A stretch of 64,000 nucleotides of DNA from Anaerolineales bacterium (GTDB lineage Bacteria > Chloroflexota > Anaerolineae > Anaerolineales > Villigracilaceae), in NCBI GenBank assembly GCA_030583925.1, contig CP129482.1, forward strand, positions 3,038,001 to 3,102,000, written 5' to 3'. The stretch's first letter is position 1. Each line of letters begins with the position of its first letter. A program made the position numbers and the translations under genes. The notes under the pieces were generated by a model. That model saw only the letters and a list, made by a program, of their open reading frames with translations, did no database searches and had not been told where the DNA came from. Positions 45,270-54,880 of the stretch are shown piece by piece.

Positions 45270-47147
45270 CTATTCCTTGACTTCGCCCTCAACCACATCA
45301 GGGTTTTCACTGGATGAAGAACCCGCTTCGCCCTCAGGGACGGTTGGTCCTTCCTGGACGCTGGCTCCAATCTTTTGAATGACCTGCCCTAGCGCGTCCG
45401 TGGCGGCTTTGATCGCCGACACATCCTCGCCCTCCGCGGCTTTCTTCACCGCGGCGACATTCGTCTCAATTTCGGATTTGACCTCAGCGGGAACTTTCTC
45501 GCCGAACTCACGCAACGCCTTCTCCGCCGCGTAGACTGTGTTATCAGCATGGTTGCGCGCTTCGATCAACTCCTTGCGTTTGCGGTCCTCTTCGGCGTGA
45601 GCCTCCGCGTCCTTTTTCATTTTCTCCACTTCGGCGTCAGACAAACCAGACGACGCGGTGATCGTAATGTGTTGCGACCGTCCCGTCGCCTTATCCTGCG
45701 CGCTGACTTTGAGGATGCCGTTCGCGTCCACGTCGAACGTCACTTCGATCTGCGGCACGCCACGCGGCGCAGGAGGAATCCCATCGAGAATAAATTTGCC
45801 CAGCGATTTGTTATCCGCCGCCATCGGTCGCTCACCTTGCAAGACGTGGATTTCAACTTGGGTCTGGCTGTCGGTCGCCGTGGAGAAGACTTGCGATTTG
45901 CGAGTCGGGATCGTCGTGTTGCGTTCGATCTGCGTGGTGGCGACTCCACCCAACGTTTCAATCGAAAGCGACAGGGGCGTAACGTCGAGGAGCAAAATAT
46001 CTTTCACCTCGCCGCCAAGCACGCCCGCCTGAATCGCCGCGCCGACCGCGACCACTTCATCGGGGTTCACGCCCTTGTGCGGCTCCTTACCGAAGAACGC
46101 GCGCACACGGTCTTGCACGGCGGGCATACGTGTCATGCCGCCCACCATCACCACTTCGTGGATGTCGCCCGCGCTCAATCCAGCGTCGGACAAAGCCTGC
46201 TTGAGTGGGGCAATCGTCCTGTCGACAAGATCCGCCGTCAGTTGTTCGAGTTTGGCGCGGGTGAGGGTCATCACCAAATGTTTCGGACCCGTCGCGTCCG
46301 CCGTCAAATACGGCAGGTTGATCTCCGTCTGCATCGTGGTCGAAAGTTCGATCTTCGCTTTTTCGCTGGCTTCTTTCAATCTCTGCAACGCCTGACGGTC
46401 GTTGTGCAAATCAATGCCGCTGTCTTTCTTGAACTGCTCAATGAGGTGATCCATGATTCGCAAATCGAAATCGTCGCCGCCGAGGAAGGTGTCGCCGCTC
46501 GTCGCGCGGACTTGGAACACGCCGTCGCCCACGTCGAGAATCGAAATGTCGAACGTGCCGCCGCCGAGATCGTAGACTGCGATGATCTCGTTCTTCTTTT
46601 TATCGAGTCCGTATGCGAGCGAGGAAGCCGTCGGCTCGTTGATGATACGAAGCACTTCGAGTCCAGCGATCTTGCCCGCGTCTTTGGTCGCGTTGCGCTG
46701 CGCGTCGTTGAAATACGCAGGGACAGTGATGACCGCCTGCGTGATCGGCTCGCCGAGGTAGGCTTCCGCGTCCCGCTTGATCTTGGCAAGAATCATCGCC
46801 GAAACTTCGGGCGGCGAGTATTCTTTATCGCCGAGTTGTACGCGCACATCGCCGTTGTCGGCGGCTTTCACTTCGTACGGCACGCGTTTGCGTGTGCGCT
46901 CCACTTCGGGGTCATCCGATTTGCGCCCCATGAAGCGCTTTACCGAAAAAATGGTGTTCTGCGGATTCGTGATCGCCTGATTGCGCGCCACGCGTCCGAC
47001 GAGTCGCTCGCCGTTCTTGTTCACCGCCACAACAGACGGGACAAGCCGCTCCCCCTCCGCCGACGGAATCACAACGGGTTCGCCGCCTTGCATCACCGCC
47101 GCAACGGAGTTGGTCGTGCCTAAGTCAATACCGATGATTTTTGCCAT
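45270..47147 (-). CDS. dnaK: Chaperone DnaK (Hsp70)
   Basis: A 625-residue Hsp70. Landmarks include [51 protein letters not shown], and [11 protein letters not shown] in the nucleotide domain. The linker and substrate domain begin at about [19 protein letters not shown], and an acidic C-terminal tail follows. The start has an AAAGGAGATATTATTTC ribosome site. A 92-bp GTCATTGCGAG element lies between grpE and dnaK. Confidence 0.98.
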   Translation of the reverse strand: MAKIIGIDLGTTNSVAAVMQGGEPVVIPSAEGERLVPSVVAVNKNGERLVGRVARNQAITNPQNTIFSVKRFMGRKSDDPEVERTRKRVPYEVKAADNGDVRVQLGDKEYSPPEVSAMILAKIKRDAEAYLGEPITQAVITVPAYFNDAQRNATKDAGKIAGLEVLRIINEPTASSLAYGLDKKKNEIIAVYDLGGGTFDISILDVGDGVFQVRATSGDTFLGGDDFDLRIMDHLIEQFKKDSGIDLHNDRQALQRLKEASEKAKIELSTTMQTEINLPYLTADATGPKHLVMTLTRAKLEQLTADLVDRTIAPLKQALSDAGLSAGDIHEVVMVGGMTRMPAVQDRVRAFFGKEPHKGVNPDEVVAVGAAIQAGVLGGEVKDILLLDVTPLSLSIETLGGVATTQIERNTTIPTRKSQVFSTATDSQTQVEIHVLQGERPMAADNKSLGKFILDGIPPAPRGVPQIEVTFDVDANGILKVSAQDKATGRSQHITITASSGLSDAEVEKMKKDAEAHAEEDRKRKELIEARNHADNTVYAAEKALREFGEKVPAEVKSEIETNVAAVKKAAEGEDVSAIKAATDALGQVIQKIGASVQEGPTVPEGEAGSSSSENPDVVEGEVKE

Positions 47148-47176
47148 GAAATAATATCTCCTTTGAATTCATTACC

Positions 47177-47268
47177 CGTCATTGCGAGACGCCGAAGGCG
47201 GCGAAGCAATCTCCCACAATGTTGGCGGAGATTGCTTCGGGCGGACGAACGCCGCCCTCGCAATGACG
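47177..47268. repeat. GTCATTGCGAG palindromic element, copy 6
   Basis: Ends CGTCATTGCGAG and CTCGCAATGACG. It occupies the grpE-dnaK spacer within the heat-shock operon and would form a strong hairpin in the mRNA. Confidence 0.9.
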
Positions 47269-47278
47269 AAATGTTTTT

Positions 47279-47824
47279 TTATTGCGCCACCCGCACCAGC
47301 GCGGGGCGTATCACGCGCTCGCCGAGCATGTATCCGTTTTGCACCACTTCGATCACTTGCCCGCTTTCGAAATCTTCGTTGTGTTCGTGCGAGATCGCCT
47401 CATGAAATTTCGGGTCGAACTCCGCGCCTGAGGCTTCGATTCGTTTGATGCCTTCAACATCCAAAATATTTTGAAACTTGCGCGCGATCAATTCAATGCC
47501 GTTTGCCCAAGCATCATCCGCTGGACGATTATTCAGCGCGCGTTCGAGATCGTCAAGCACGGGCAAAATCTTTTTGACGATGTCGCCCTTCATCGAAGCG
47601 AACGTCATTTCGTTGTCGCGTTCGACGCGTCGTTTGTAGTTTTGGAAATCCGCCTGCGAACGCTGCCAGCCTTCGACGCTTTCCGCCAATTTGGATTCGG
47701 CGTCTTCGAGTTGACGTTTCAACGCGTCGACATCCACTTCAACCTGCTCGTCCATTTCGGGCATTTCCTCCGCTTCGATTTTGATCTCGTGTGTTTCGTG
47801 CTTATGATTCTTCTTGTGTGTCAT
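47279..47824 (-). CDS. grpE: Nucleotide exchange factor GrpE
   Basis: A 181-residue DnaK cofactor. A His/Lys/Glu-rich N-terminus leads into a long coiled coil (about 25-75, LKRQLEDAESKLAESVEGWQ) and NYKRRVERDNE. The beta domain carries GVKRIEASG-like (here EGIKRIEASGAEFDPKFHEAI) and EVVQNGYMLGERVIRPALVRVA. The start at 47824 removes an unsupported four-residue extension. It lies between hrcA and dnaK, with a 120-nt spacer from hrcA that holds a small GGATG/CATCC hairpin. Confidence 0.96.
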   Translation of the reverse strand: MTHKKNHKHETHEIKIEAEEMPEMDEQVEVDVDALKRQLEDAESKLAESVEGWQRSQADFQNYKRRVERDNEMTFASMKGDIVKKILPVLDDLERALNNRPADDAWANGIELIARKFQNILDVEGIKRIEASGAEFDPKFHEAISHEHNEDFESGQVIEVVQNGYMLGERVIRPALVRVAQ

Positions 47825-47947
47825 GCTCTTTCTCACTTTATATTGATTCGCTTTTGCTGCGCAGTACAGTAAGATTTACCTTGCCTTTGCATGTTTTACA
47901 ACATTCATTCGCAAAATGAACTTTGCGGTACGGATGTGTCGCATCCA

Positions 47948-48985
47948 TTATTCGCCTGCGATGCGATCGTTGACCAAGTCGCTCAAAATCCCAGCCACAT
48001 AGCGCACGGTCGGAATCGTCTTCGTGTACGACATGCGCATGGGACCCAGCACGCCTAACGCGCCAGAAGCGATGCCAGGGACTCCGTAGCGCGCAATGAC
48101 CATCGAACACTGACGCAGTTCCTCCCACTCCCCTTCGCCGCCGATGATGACTTGCAAACCGCCAATGTTGCTGTTCGTCGTTGTGCGCGTCAATAGATCT
48201 TGCAGAGTGGATCGCTCTTCGAAAATTTTCAAGGCGCGCCGCGCTTCATCGGCTTCGGCGAACTCGGGTTCAGAGAGGACGTTGGTCAAGCCGTCGGTAA
48301 AAATTTCACCTGAAGCGCTGGAAGTGGCGCGTCGCATCTCTTGCGCGATGAGGGTGAGGATATCCTGGTCGAGCGCGTCGGGGCGGGCTGGGAGGGCGAT
48401 AACCGCGTCTACGGCGAGACCAGCCAAAAGGGCGTTAAGACGCGTAGCGGTCTGGCTGAGGCGTTCTTGAGTCACAGGCTCCGCAAGAGTCAGGATTTGT
48501 TGGCTGACCTCCCCTCCGATCATCACCAAGACCATCAGCACTTGCCGTCCCTGTGTGGAGATCAATTCGACGTGTTTGTAGCGCGCTTGCTCGGAATGCG
48601 GCGCGGTGATGACCGACACGCCCTGCGACTGATGCGCAAGGATGGAGGCGGCAAGAGTCATCCACTGGTTCACGTCGGCGCGGGATTGATGAAATTGATG
48701 CGAGATGGTGTGTTGCACCGATGGGGGGAGTTCGGCGTTGTGCATCATCTGGCTGACGAAGTAGCGATAGCCGTCCTCGGTTGGGACGCGTCCTGCGGAG
48801 GTGTGCGGCTGGCGCAGATAGCCCATCTCGGTCAGCGCGGACATTTCGTTGCGAATCGTGGCTGGCGAAAAATCGAGTCGGTAATGCTCCATCAGCCGTT
48901 TCGAGCCGATAGGTTGCGCCGATTCGATGTAATCGCGGATTACTAATAGAAGAATGGTCTTCTGGCGTTCGGTAAGTTCGATCAT
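47948..48985 (-). CDS. hrcA: Heat-inducible transcription repressor HrcA
   Basis: A 345-residue repressor of the CIRCE operator. The N-terminal winged helix (LTERQKTILLLVIRDYIESAQPIGS, then SPATIRNEMSALTEMGYLRQPHTSAGR) is diagnostic. The central and C-terminal GAF-like region ends LGVLGPMRMSYTKTIPTVRYVAGILSD. The start at 48985 lies 12 nt downstream of the CIRCE sequence, so it can repress its own operon. Confidence 0.97.
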   Translation of the reverse strand: MIELTERQKTILLLVIRDYIESAQPIGSKRLMEHYRLDFSPATIRNEMSALTEMGYLRQPHTSAGRVPTEDGYRYFVSQMMHNAELPPSVQHTISHQFHQSRADVNQWMTLAASILAHQSQGVSVITAPHSEQARYKHVELISTQGRQVLMVLVMIGGEVSQQILTLAEPVTQERLSQTATRLNALLAGLAVDAVIALPARPDALDQDILTLIAQEMRRATSSASGEIFTDGLTNVLSEPEFAEADEARRALKIFEERSTLQDLLTRTTTNSNIGGLQVIIGGEGEWEELRQCSMVIARYGVPGIASGALGVLGPMRMSYTKTIPTVRYVAGILSDLVNDRIAGE

Positions 48986-48997
48986 GGCTTCACACAA

Positions 48998-49024
48998 TTA
49001 GCACTCTCGCTTCGAGAGTGCTAT
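48998..49024 (-). promoter_or_regulatory. CIRCE operator
   Basis: TTAGCACTC (48998-49006), nine-base spacer, GAGTGCTAT (49016-49024). This is the consensus TTAGCACTC-N9-GAGTGCTAA with one change at the last base. It lies between the hrcA promoter and start codon. Confidence 0.96.
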
Positions 49025-49037
49025 TGAACGTGCAATA

Positions 49038-49066
49038 ATGATAAACGAGGCAAAAAGGGAAGTCAA
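49038..49066 (-). promoter_or_regulatory. Sigma-70-type promoter of the heat-shock operon
   Basis: Minus strand TTGACT (49061-49066), 17-nt spacer, TATCAT (49038-49043). It sits directly upstream of CIRCE, so HrcA binding would block transcription start or early elongation. Confidence 0.85.
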
Positions 49067-49083
49067 TAAGAAGTGTATAAGAA

Positions 49084-49112
49084 AATGCCTGCCGATCGGA
49101 AAGGCAGGCATT
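49084..49112 (-). terminator. Intrinsic terminator of the Ser/Thr kinase gene
   Basis: Minus strand AATGCCTGCC, 9-nt loop, GGCAGGCATT, then TTTCTTATA. It is 9 nt past the kinase stop and just upstream of the hrcA promoter. Confidence 0.87.
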
Positions 49113-49120
49113 GGGTTTGT

Positions 49121-51313
49121 TTATGGCTTTGGCGCCGAACTCCAGTCTGGGTCGAAATCAATTCCGATGTCGTCAGTGAGACGCGTACGATTGCCGCCGG
49201 TAACCGATGAAAAATACACGTCGCGGTTGCCGTTTTCGTCGGTGCTTTCGAAGGTGATCCATAACCCATCCGGCGAAAATTCGACGTCTTCGATGGGAGC
49301 GGGAAGATTCAACTTGACTGCTTCACGCGTGGCGTAATCTGCAAATGGGATGCTCATCAACCACGGGCGTCCGGGTCCGAGGTTGCGCTGGTTGAAAAAG
49401 ATGGTTGTGCCATCGGTAGACCAGAATGGCAGGTAATCCCATAATTTTTGTCCACTGCGCACCAATTGGGCGTTATCTCTACCGGTCGCGCTCATGACCC
49501 AAACTTGATAGGCATCCAAACGCTTTACCGTGTATACGATTTTCGTCCCGTCGGGAGACCAGGATGGTTGCGTATTTTCAACGCCCAAGGCTGAATTCGT
49601 CAGGCGAACTACTGCGCCCGAATTGACTGCAAGCACATAGATCTCTTTCTGTCCGTCACGCGCGGAGGCGAAGGCAATCTTCTCCCCATCGGGCGACCAA
49701 GCCGGGTCAAAGTCGGAACCGGGGATGATCGTCAGCGAGCGTTGCTCCGTACCGTCTGGTTTGATGGCATACAGGCTGGAACTGGAATAGATGCTTTCGA
49801 AAAATTCCGCGCGGGTTCGGCAGGGCGAAACGAACACGATCAATGAGCCATCCGGCGACCAATTCGGCTGACAGGCGCCTTCGCTCATATTCGTGAGGGG
49901 ATGCAGGTTGGTTCCGTCGGTGTTGATGATGTAGATCTGAGGTATGCCGGTGCGGTCAGACGCAAAGGCGATCTGCCCAAGCGTGCCGCCTAGCGCCGTC
50001 GGCACGATCGTAAGCAGTGGATCTTTTGTCGGCGTAGAAGTTCGTGTCGGCTTTACGGTGGAGGTCGGCAAACCGGTTGGCGTCTGAGTGGCTGTGAATT
50101 GAATCACGGCAGTTTCAATAGGCAGTTCGGTTGCGGCTGAGGTTGCAGAGAGAGCGACTTGCGTCGGAGTCACCAGCGGCACAAGAAACGGTATCTGCAA
50201 GGCATCCAACTGGCTCTTCAACACCGGAGGAATAAATTGTGGCGCGAAGCGCACAACAACCACCGCGCCTGCCGCGAGAATCAACAACAGCCAAAGCAAG
50301 GCTGAAACCAAACGACGAAGAAAACTTTTCTTCTTACGCGGCGGTTTGAAGACCGGGGCTTCTTCCTCCGAACCGCCCATCAAATCTGACGGGTTGAAAT
50401 CGGAGATGGGATTCGATTCCTTCTCCAGCGAACTTCGCTTTTGCGAATCCTCCGAAGATGGCGGAGGCGGCGAGATGACATAATCGCCCGGCAGTCTCTG
50501 AGTTTTCGATTTGGAACCGAGTAGCGCGTTCTTGAACTGGTCCGCATTTTGAAAACGGTCAGCGGGGTCAACGCCCATCGCTTTTTCGATAGCGGATGCC
50601 AATCGCCGCGAGACCTTGCCGTTGCGTTTGCGTAACGGCGTGAGTTGGGTATTGTCCATCGCGCGGGCAAGACCGTCTTCCGGGATGATGCCGCTCAACG
50701 CGGCGTACAGTGTCGCGCCGAGCGAGTAAATATCGGTGCGTGGGTCCGTGCGCGCCGTGCCGTATTGCTCCGGCGGGGAATAGCCCGGCGTCATCGCGCG
50801 CGCGCCGGTCGTGGTCGCTTGGCTTCCGTGCAATACTTTCGCCAAGCCAAAATCCACCAAGAAAATATGTCCATCCGGCGTGATCTTCACATTACCCGGT
50901 TTAAGATCGCGATGCAAGATGGGGGGTTTACGCGTATGCAAATAAGAAAGCGCGTCGCACATCGCCGCGCCGAGCAGAATCGCTTCATCTTCCGTGATGT
51001 TACCTTGCCGCTCCATGCGCTGACGCAGATCCTCCCCCTCGATGTAGTCCATCACCAAATATTGACCCTGATCGCCGATGACGAAATGATCTGTCACACG
51101 CGGCAAGTTGGGGTGACGAAGATTCGCAAGGATTACCGCCTCAAGCCGGAACTGCCGCGCGTATTCATCGGTGGTGAACAGGTTCTCTTTCACCGCCACA
51201 TCCACGCCGAGGTTTTCGTCTACGGCGCGGTACACCGAGCCCATGCCGCCCTGCCCGAGAATTTCTACAATTCGATATCGTTTATGAAGTAACGCGCCGC
51301 GCTCGAGGGTCAT
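49121..51313 (-). CDS. Membrane Ser/Thr protein kinase with extracytoplasmic beta-propeller
   Basis: A 730-residue PASTA-less Hanks-type kinase. The N-terminal kinase domain (about 13-265) has glycine loop LGQGGMGSVYRA, catalytic lysine in VAVKE, HRDLKPGN, DFGLAK and an APE-like SPPEQYG. A basic stretch precedes a membrane helix at about 335-357. After a Thr/Pro-rich linker the external part has at least five PD40/TolB-like repeats (WSPDGSLIVFVS, WSPDGEKIAFAS, WSPDGTKIVYTV and others), forming a propeller sensor. A TATAAT hexamer on the minus strand at 51357-51362 is 43 nt upstream of the start. Confidence 0.93.
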   Translation of the reverse strand: MTLERGALLHKRYRIVEILGQGGMGSVYRAVDENLGVDVAVKENLFTTDEYARQFRLEAVILANLRHPNLPRVTDHFVIGDQGQYLVMDYIEGEDLRQRMERQGNITEDEAILLGAAMCDALSYLHTRKPPILHRDLKPGNVKITPDGHIFLVDFGLAKVLHGSQATTTGARAMTPGYSPPEQYGTARTDPRTDIYSLGATLYAALSGIIPEDGLARAMDNTQLTPLRKRNGKVSRRLASAIEKAMGVDPADRFQNADQFKNALLGSKSKTQRLPGDYVISPPPPSSEDSQKRSSLEKESNPISDFNPSDLMGGSEEEAPVFKPPRKKKSFLRRLVSALLWLLLILAAGAVVVVRFAPQFIPPVLKSQLDALQIPFLVPLVTPTQVALSATSAATELPIETAVIQFTATQTPTGLPTSTVKPTRTSTPTKDPLLTIVPTALGGTLGQIAFASDRTGIPQIYIINTDGTNLHPLTNMSEGACQPNWSPDGSLIVFVSPCRTRAEFFESIYSSSSLYAIKPDGTEQRSLTIIPGSDFDPAWSPDGEKIAFASARDGQKEIYVLAVNSGAVVRLTNSALGVENTQPSWSPDGTKIVYTVKRLDAYQVWVMSATGRDNAQLVRSGQKLWDYLPFWSTDGTTIFFNQRNLGPGRPWLMSIPFADYATREAVKLNLPAPIEDVEFSPDGLWITFESTDENGNRDVYFSSVTGGNRTRLTDDIGIDFDPDWSSAPKP

Positions 51314-51375
51314 TGAGTCAGATACTCTCCCAAAAAGTTAAATACGTAGATTTGGGATTATATCAAAGCGAAGCG

Positions 51376-52359
51376 CTATATCTTGGGCATATCAGCCAAT
51401 TTGAAACGAAAAAACAACCATGGCGCGCCGGCGATGATCCAGAAACCGACCAGCAAATAGCGGGCGTAACGCAGAAAATACGAGATGAAATCCTCCCCCT
51501 GCGGGAAGATTAGACCTAAACCGCGCCACAGGATGAGCACCCCCGCCAAGCCGACAAAAAATCGGATGGAACGCTTCAGCCCCGGACCGTCAGCCTGATA
51601 CCCACCCTTCGACGCGATCCACGCCGCGCCAGCCGCCATGCCGAAGAACGTCCCAGCGGCGGTGAAGATATCCTCCAACGAAACCGGGGCAGGCAGCCCG
51701 TCGGAAGAGCGAAGCGCATTGGCTTCGTATTCAGCCGGAAAGACATATCCATCCAAACGATGCACGCTGAAAAACCCGAGCGCGATCATCGCCAGCGACA
51801 CGATGAACGCGAGCAAGACTTGCCGCGCGACGGTTTTGGTTTTCAGCCAGGCGGCGCATGAATCCCAATAGCGCGTGAATGCCCACAGCAAGACACAGCC
51901 GATCAGCCAGCCTGCCAGCACATCATGGACAAAATGTACGCCGAGATAAATTCTTGAAAAGCCGATGAGGAAGATCAGGATGGCAGAAAGCCACTTCCAG
52001 AATTTTTCTTTTCCGCTGGCAAGCGTGCCCCAGACCGTCACCGCGTTCTGCGCGTGACCGGACGGAATGCCGAACGATGTTTCGGAAGATAACGCTTTGA
52101 CTTCGCCACTCACCCAATATGGGCGGGGTCCCGCGTGCCATAACTTGCCGAAATAATTCACTGTAACGCTTGCGATCAAAATGAATGCAACGCGCAAGCC
52201 AAGCCGGGCGTTAACGCTCCAATAGACGAGCGGAAGCACGAGGAAGAAAAAGTCCTGCGTGCCGAGAAATGAAAAGAATTGCATCGGCGCTTCGAGCCAA
52301 CCGCCCAGCGCTTGAACTGCGATCACCCAGTTGATTCCGTTTTGAATCAAGATGTCCAT
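51376..52359 (-). CDS. PAP2-family membrane phosphatase
   Basis: A 327-residue polytopic membrane protein with the three PAP2 signatures: KLWHAGPRPYW, PSGHAQNAV and SRIYLGVHFVHDVLAG. It dephosphorylates a lipid phosphate such as undecaprenyl pyrophosphate or phosphatidic acid. About eight to nine helices are seen, with an extra C-terminal membrane region beyond the catalytic core. The ATG 52359 has GGAGG five bases upstream; ATG 52371 lies within that site region. It is divergent from the transglutaminase gene. Confidence 0.9.
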   Translation of the reverse strand: MDILIQNGINWVIAVQALGGWLEAPMQFFSFLGTQDFFFLVLPLVYWSVNARLGLRVAFILIASVTVNYFGKLWHAGPRPYWVSGEVKALSSETSFGIPSGHAQNAVTVWGTLASGKEKFWKWLSAILIFLIGFSRIYLGVHFVHDVLAGWLIGCVLLWAFTRYWDSCAAWLKTKTVARQVLLAFIVSLAMIALGFFSVHRLDGYVFPAEYEANALRSSDGLPAPVSLEDIFTAAGTFFGMAAGAAWIASKGGYQADGPGLKRSIRFFVGLAGVLILWRGLGLIFPQGEDFISYFLRYARYLLVGFWIIAGAPWLFFRFKLADMPKI

Positions 52360-52422
52360 ATCTGCCTCCATTGCAGTTTTCGGGTTTTCTGTTCAACGCC
52401 AGCAAAAACCCCTCTCCAGTAT

Positions 52423-52451
52423 TTGACGCCTACCTTCATTAATTGTACACT
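52423..52451 (+). promoter_or_regulatory. Promoter of the transglutaminase gene, leaderless arrangement
   Basis: TTGACG (52423-52428), 17-nt spacer, TACACT (52446-52451), then only 7 nt to the ATG at 52459. Transcription would start at or within a few bases of the start codon. Confidence 0.75.
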
Positions 52452-52458
52452 ACCCCCG

Positions 52459-54852
52459 ATGAAAAAACCGTACGTTCCCCCTCTCGTTCACTGGTGGGAC
52501 TGGACAGCCGTCCTTTTGCTTTTCCTGCTCTTGCAGACCCTTACCATGCGCTTGACGATCACAGAGTGGACACCCTCGCTCGACATGATCCGCGGCTCCG
52601 TATGGATGGGCATGGTGATCGGACTGGCGCTGGGGTACAGTACATTTTCCAGACGAAGGGCGCGCTGGCTCTCCTTCTTTTATATGGCGTTCCTGCTTCC
52701 CTTGCAGTGGACAACGATCATCGAGGGACCGGTCATGCTGGAGGAAAAGTTACTGAGCGTTGGGGGAAGACTGCTCGTTTCCTTTTCAAATTTCTTTTCG
52801 CGAATGCCGGTGGATGATCCTCTTTTCTTCCTCGCGATCATGACCGTCGCGTTTTGGGTTTTGAGCGCATCCGCGGGCTATCAACTTACAAAACACCAGA
52901 ACTTCCTCGCGGCAATCCTGCCATCCATGATCGGCATGCTCGTTATTCAAAATTACGATAATGCGCCTAAGCGGGTATTGGTGATAGCGCTTTTCGTGCT
53001 GCTTGCGCTTTTTCTGCTGGGGAGGCTGAACATCCTGCGAGAACAAAGACGCTGGAAGGATAAACGCGTCTTCCTCTCGCCGGAAAACAGCGCCGACCTG
53101 ATGGGCGGTATGGCAATCGCCGCCGCTTTACTCATCTTCTCCGCGTGGACGATTCCTCCCACGTTAACAAGAATAGACACGCTCAGGCAAACGTGGAAAC
53201 AAATCACCCAACCGTGGACTTCAATGACCAACCGTCTCGAAAATGCGGTGAGCGCATTAGAATCTCATACCGGTAGCGCGCCAAGCGCGGAGTTTTACGG
53301 CGCACAGTTGGAACTGGGGCAGGAATTTTCGCTTTCAGAGGCTGTGATGTTCACAGTCCAAGCGCCAGATCTGCCAACCAGCATCCAGCCTCCGCGCTAT
53401 TACTGGCGCGGCAGGGTTTACGATAACTTCACAAATAACCTCTGGAGCGCAACTGGAACAAGCCACGGCAATTTTTCTCCGGACAGCCCGCTGATAAACG
53501 CGGCAGATGAAGGAACCGGTGCAAACTTCATCTTCAAAATTGGACAACAATCGGTCGCGTTGCTCTATGCGCCCGCGCGCGCGATCTGGGTCAGCCGCCC
53601 AGGCTCCACGATCAGTGCGCAAGAGGGAGAGATAGTAGAGGTCCTTTCTTGGAACGCGGCTCCCACCCTGCTCCCCGGCGAGACATACCAAGTGAAAGCC
53701 GCGCTAAACAACCCTAATATCGAGGAATTGCAAGCGGCCGGAACGGAATATCCGGGGTGGGTCGTCAGAAAATATCTGCAACTCCCCAATGATCTATCTC
53801 CCCAAATCCGCGACCTTGCACAGCAGATCACGGAGAATGCAGAAACGCCATACGACAAAGCGCGCGCGATCACCAGTTATCTGCGCGCCAATATCGAATA
53901 TGCTCCCACAGTTCCAGAACCGCCGTCCGACACCGATCCGCTTGAGTGGGTTCTTTTCAAACACAAACAAGCATTCTGTGTGTACTATGCCAGCCTCGAG
54001 ATCGTCATGCTGCGCTCGCTCGGAATCCCAGCGCGCATGGCTGTGGGATTTGCTGAAGGCGAACCGACCACGACCCGCTTATCGCCAAGCGAAGGCGAAC
54101 CGACCATTACCCGCTCGTCGCCGCGCGACCCCGACCAGATCGTCGCTTCATATACGGTACGAAAATTGGATGCCCACGCCTGGCCCGAGGTTTACTTTCC
54201 CGGCATCGGCTGGGTAGAGTTCGAACCCACCGGCAATCAAGATCCCCTTGACCGTCCGCGCGCTCAGCGAGACGACGCCTCCTCCGGTCCAACCACGTCC
54301 CAGAATGTATTCCCCGATCTGGAATCGGATATCCTCGTTGAAGAAAACCTTCCTGAAGAGGACAGTTTAAAGACATCAGCAACTCCATTTTCGCCCTTCG
54401 TCTACATCATACCGATCTCGTTGGGCATCCTCGCGCTGGTAATTTTCCTCAACCGCCGTTACGCGCTTCCCAAGCGACTTCCTGCCTTGGTTCGCTCTGC
54501 GATCGAACGAGGCGGAGTGGAAACTCCTAACTGGGTTTTGAACTGGGAGCGATGGGTAAAACTTACCCCCATAGAAAAAGCATTCGATACTATAAATTTC
54601 GCCTTGTGGCAAGTGAAACAGCCTCTCCCCCTGCACGCCACCCCCTCCGAACGGGCAGACAAACTTGCTGGTCTGCTCCCTGAGATCGCGCCCAGCGTAA
54701 AAATACTTCTGGACGAACATCAAACATCCCTTTATACTTCCAGAATTGCGAATGTCCGAAAGGCAAGGCGTGCGGCGCTTGTAATTCGATATCAAGCCAT
54801 CCTCGCCCGCATGCGTCACTTTTGGACAGGAAAATATTCGCTCCGCGTCTAA
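52459..54852 (+). CDS. TgpA-like membrane transglutaminase
   Basis: A 797-residue protein. The first 220 residues contain about six membrane helices and a DUF3488-like region. A periplasmic region and a papain-like transglutaminase core follow, with catalytic Cys in KQAFCVYYASLEIVMLRSLG, His in KLDAHAWPEVYF and Asp/Glu-type partner in EFEPTG. A late membrane helix near 645-665 and a DUF4129-like cytoplasmic C-terminus complete the layout. Between the Cys and His motifs a 36-bp tandem repeat adds 24 residues (GEPTTTRLSPSE and GEPTITRSSPRD). It may process or cross-link envelope proteins. Its promoter points to leaderless expression. Confidence 0.88.
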   Translation: MKKPYVPPLVHWWDWTAVLLLFLLLQTLTMRLTITEWTPSLDMIRGSVWMGMVIGLALGYSTFSRRRARWLSFFYMAFLLPLQWTTIIEGPVMLEEKLLSVGGRLLVSFSNFFSRMPVDDPLFFLAIMTVAFWVLSASAGYQLTKHQNFLAAILPSMIGMLVIQNYDNAPKRVLVIALFVLLALFLLGRLNILREQRRWKDKRVFLSPENSADLMGGMAIAAALLIFSAWTIPPTLTRIDTLRQTWKQITQPWTSMTNRLENAVSALESHTGSAPSAEFYGAQLELGQEFSLSEAVMFTVQAPDLPTSIQPPRYYWRGRVYDNFTNNLWSATGTSHGNFSPDSPLINAADEGTGANFIFKIGQQSVALLYAPARAIWVSRPGSTISAQEGEIVEVLSWNAAPTLLPGETYQVKAALNNPNIEELQAAGTEYPGWVVRKYLQLPNDLSPQIRDLAQQITENAETPYDKARAITSYLRANIEYAPTVPEPPSDTDPLEWVLFKHKQAFCVYYASLEIVMLRSLGIPARMAVGFAEGEPTTTRLSPSEGEPTITRSSPRDPDQIVASYTVRKLDAHAWPEVYFPGIGWVEFEPTGNQDPLDRPRAQRDDASSGPTTSQNVFPDLESDILVEENLPEEDSLKTSATPFSPFVYIIPISLGILALVIFLNRRYALPKRLPALVRSAIERGGVETPNWVLNWERWVKLTPIEKAFDTINFALWQVKQPLPLHATPSERADKLAGLLPEIAPSVKILLDEHQTSLYTSRIANVRKARRAALVIRYQAILARMRHFWTGKYSLRV
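54055..54126 (+). repeat. 36-bp tandem duplication inside the transglutaminase gene
   Basis: Two adjacent 36-bp units (54055-54090 and 54091-54126), both starting GAAGGCGAACCGACCA, encode EGEPTTTRLSPS and EGEPTITRSSPR. They lie in the loop just before RDPDQIVASYTVRKLDAHAW. Confidence 0.85.
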
Positions 54853-54880
54853 TCCATTCGTCACTTACAAAGGACCCCTC

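Noticed and set aside
45549..47123. Plus-strand open frame of 524 codons opposite dnaK
   Set aside because: Antisense shadow of the GC-rich dnaK gene; Arg/His-rich, no domain, no ribosome site.
47838..48128. Small minus-strand frame across the hrcA end and grpE spacer
   Set aside because: Overlaps hrcA in another frame and has no start signal; the spacer holds only a small hairpin.
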